Source of the DNA: Candidatus Acidiferrales bacterium
GTDB taxonomy: Bacteria; Bacteroidota; Ignavibacteria; Kryptoniales; JAKASW01
DNA length: 64,000 nt
NCBI GenBank assembly: GCA_035515795.1
Contig: DATJAY010000035.1
Span: 1 to 64,000, forward strand
Direction of reading: 5' to 3'
In this document: in pieces, positions 62,846 to 64,000 of the stretch
Position numbering within the stretch: position 1 is the first letter of the stretch
Layout: every line of letters begins with the position of its first letter
Notes under the pieces: generated by a model
The model's database searches: none
The model's input: only the letters and a program-made list of their open reading frames with translations
What the model was told of the DNA's origin: nothing
Made by a program: the position numbers and the translations under genes

Positions 62846-63361
62846 TCAATGTGTTTTGAGAACAAGGATCAAAGTGCCGACGCCTGAGAGAACCAATGCA
62901 ACATCACGAAAGAGAGAGAAAATTTCTTGCAACGCAGTAAATGTAGATCCCGGTACAATGATAGTGTCTCCCGGCAAAAGCAAAGGACTTTTCTGGCCGG
63001 TTCGCTCGAACTCTCGCAGATCAATCGGTATCACATCAGTTTTGTAGGTGGAATCGGGCTGCAAAATTTGACGCACGATCCTCACACCCTCCAGCTGAGC
63101 GTGTTCCAATGGCCCACCCCCGAGCGAGATAAGCTGCACTAAGTCAGTAGAGCCCGGGACTTCATATCGGCCGGGATTCCTGACAAAACCCCAAAGATTA
63201 ACCACGATCGTTAGTCCTTCCTTCCCGCCCAAATAGTAATATGACGGTGCATTTGAGCCGACGGGAGGTATTTGGTTTTCAAAAATTCCTTGAGCGTTGG
63301 CGGTATCTATTCCCAGTGCCGATAATAGTATGAACATAGTAACAAGAAAGTTGATGCGCAT
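62846..63361 (-). CDS. SLBB-domain polysaccharide-export-like protein
   Basis: The 171-residue exported protein has a signal peptide (MRINFLVTMFILLSALGID...ANAQ) and an SLBB/soluble-ligand beta-grasp domain (VVNLWGFVRNPGRYEVPGST, LISLGGGP, LLLPGDTIIVPGS), ending in a membrane segment (about 150-168). It resembles Wza-type outer-membrane polysaccharide export proteins, although short and without the first domain. ATG 63361 is preferred because it gives a clean signal; AAGGTAG lies upstream. Confidence 0.8.
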   Translation of the reverse strand: MRINFLVTMFILLSALGIDTANAQGIFENQIPPVGSNAPSYYYLGGKEGLTIVVNLWGFVRNPGRYEVPGSTDLVQLISLGGGPLEHAQLEGVRIVRQILQPDSTYKTDVIPIDLREFERTGQKSPLLLPGDTIIVPGSTFTALQEIFSLFRDVALVLSGVGTLILVLKTH

Positions 63362-63374
63362 TTGGTCTACCTTT

Positions 63375-64000
63375 CTAATTAGCTGTGAAAGTCTGCCAGA
63401 TTGATTTCGCTTGCCCGTCAGTGTTGAGATCGATCCTGTCGACACGCCACTGATAGGAATCTCCTGATTTCAACGGTCTAAACGCGGTGCTGTCGAAATT
63501 GAATTGCGCACTTATCGTGGACCCTCCGTAAATAAGAGTATCCCTGCTTATCCAAACATAAACAGAGGGTATAACAGAAATATCTTTGAGCCGGATAACA
63601 GTGGACCCTCCGTTAGTGTTGTCTTTCCACACAAATGAAAGATTATTCGCGCTTACCGTCGCATTTCTTCCCGGGTAGTTAAGGGTTGGTCTATCCAGCA
63701 ACGTAATATGGGCCGTATCTGATGGATTACTCATGCTCCCATCAGAGGCGTAAGCTTTGACAAAGTAGAAATATCTCACGTTAGTCCTCACAGAATTAAC
63801 GTCCACATACGAGGTGTCTTTCACCGCCGGCGTCGATTTCAAATCAACAACGAGTTCAAACCCGGCGGGGATCCCGTTTGCATCGGTTGTATCGGTGCGA
63901 TAAACCTTATATCCGGCGGCTCCCGATGCTGCAAACCATTGAATGAAAATGTCCCCGGTGTTTGGATCCTGTCCGATCCCGGTTTCGATTGAATCCCGGG
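63375..64000 (-). CDS. Fibronectin-III-like secreted protein, partial
   Basis: The reading frame continues beyond the right edge, so the N-terminus is missing. The visible 208 residues form FN3-like domains (WFAASGAAGYKVYRTDTTDA, VRYFYFVKAYASDGSMSNP, GDSYQWRVDRIDLN), ending WQTFTAN. There is no sorting domain at this end. A 13-base gap separates it from the SLBB gene, so both are likely in one operon. Confidence 0.8.
   Translation of the reverse strand, partial: RDSIETGIGQDPNTGDIFIQWFAASGAAGYKVYRTDTTDANGIPAGFELVVDLKSTPAVKDTSYVDVNSVRTNVRYFYFVKAYASDGSMSNPSDTAHITLLDRPTLNYPGRNATVSANNLSFVWKDNTNGGSTVIRLKDISVIPSVYVWISRDTLIYGGSTISAQFNFDSTAFRPLKSGDSYQWRVDRIDLNTDGQAKSIWQTFTAN

Overview
The window looks like a chromosomal piece of a Gram-negative bacterium of the Bacteroidota/Ignavibacteriota/Kryptoniota side of the FCB group. 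The clues are a secreted protein with the C-terminal sorting domain typical of these phyla (44062-44754, motif NNFPNPFNPSTKIAFELPK), many Sec-exported and lipoprotein genes, the block thrS-infC-rpmI-rplT-pheS-pheT-zapA-(6S RNA)-rny, a SufS/SufU pair and MotA/MotB. The phylum is an inference; no rRNA is present.

Layout. (1) 1-5418: end of an integrative element. It has a GAFTGA-type AAA+ activator without receiver domain, two paralogous small proteins around a third unknown gene, a tyrosine recombinase with an N-terminal helix-turn-helix domain, and a second tyrosine recombinase facing it. It stops exactly at position 38 of a tRNA-Asp(GTC) gene whose 5' half survives at 5379-5418. (2) 5.5-15.4 kb: mostly minus-strand housekeeping genes (ABC exporter, der, thrB, an AlbA_2 protein, mtgA, ruvX, rsh) with a small membrane protein and an SpoU methyltransferase on the plus strand. 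(3) 15.7-17.9 kb: an octaheme c-type cytochrome of the hydroxylamine-oxidoreductase type, overlapping a membrane protein built from an internal duplication, probably a respiratory pair. (4) 18.1-32 kb: tRNA-Leu(TAA), tRNA-Val(GAC) and the plus-strand translation block (infC reads from an AUC codon), then zapA, a 6S RNA candidate, rny, coaE, dapF, a zinicin-like protein, a DedA protein, an ABM-like protein and an anion transporter.

(5) 32.0-42.2 kb: accessory region. After a 21-bp minisatellite come nine unrelated genes, all on the minus strand. Several are separated by related, structured 170-380 nt elements that end, just before the next gene, in a box matching or close to GTTRRRY. Some begin with a match or near match to RYYYAAC. 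This is the architecture of an integron gene-cassette array with attC-like sites and no integrase in sight (CALIN type). It is the most unusual part of the window. Cargo includes a nucleoside-deoxyribosyltransferase/TIR-like sensor protein, a methyltransferase, a VOC protein, a GT39-like glycosyltransferase and an SDR protein lacking the catalytic Tyr/Lys.

(6) 42.4-51.7 kb: exported proteins (PQQ-type propeller, sorting-domain protein, a large unknown, a lytic-transglycosylase-like protein whose reading frame runs into a glycosidase-like lipoprotein, an M1 peptidase with HEAT repeats). (7) 51.8-64 kb: motB-motA, a DUF6600-like Trp-rich protein, an OmpR/HK two-component pair, a class II fumarase/aspartase, small proteins, sufU-sufS, an SLBB export protein and the end of a fibronectin-III-like secreted protein cut by the window edge.
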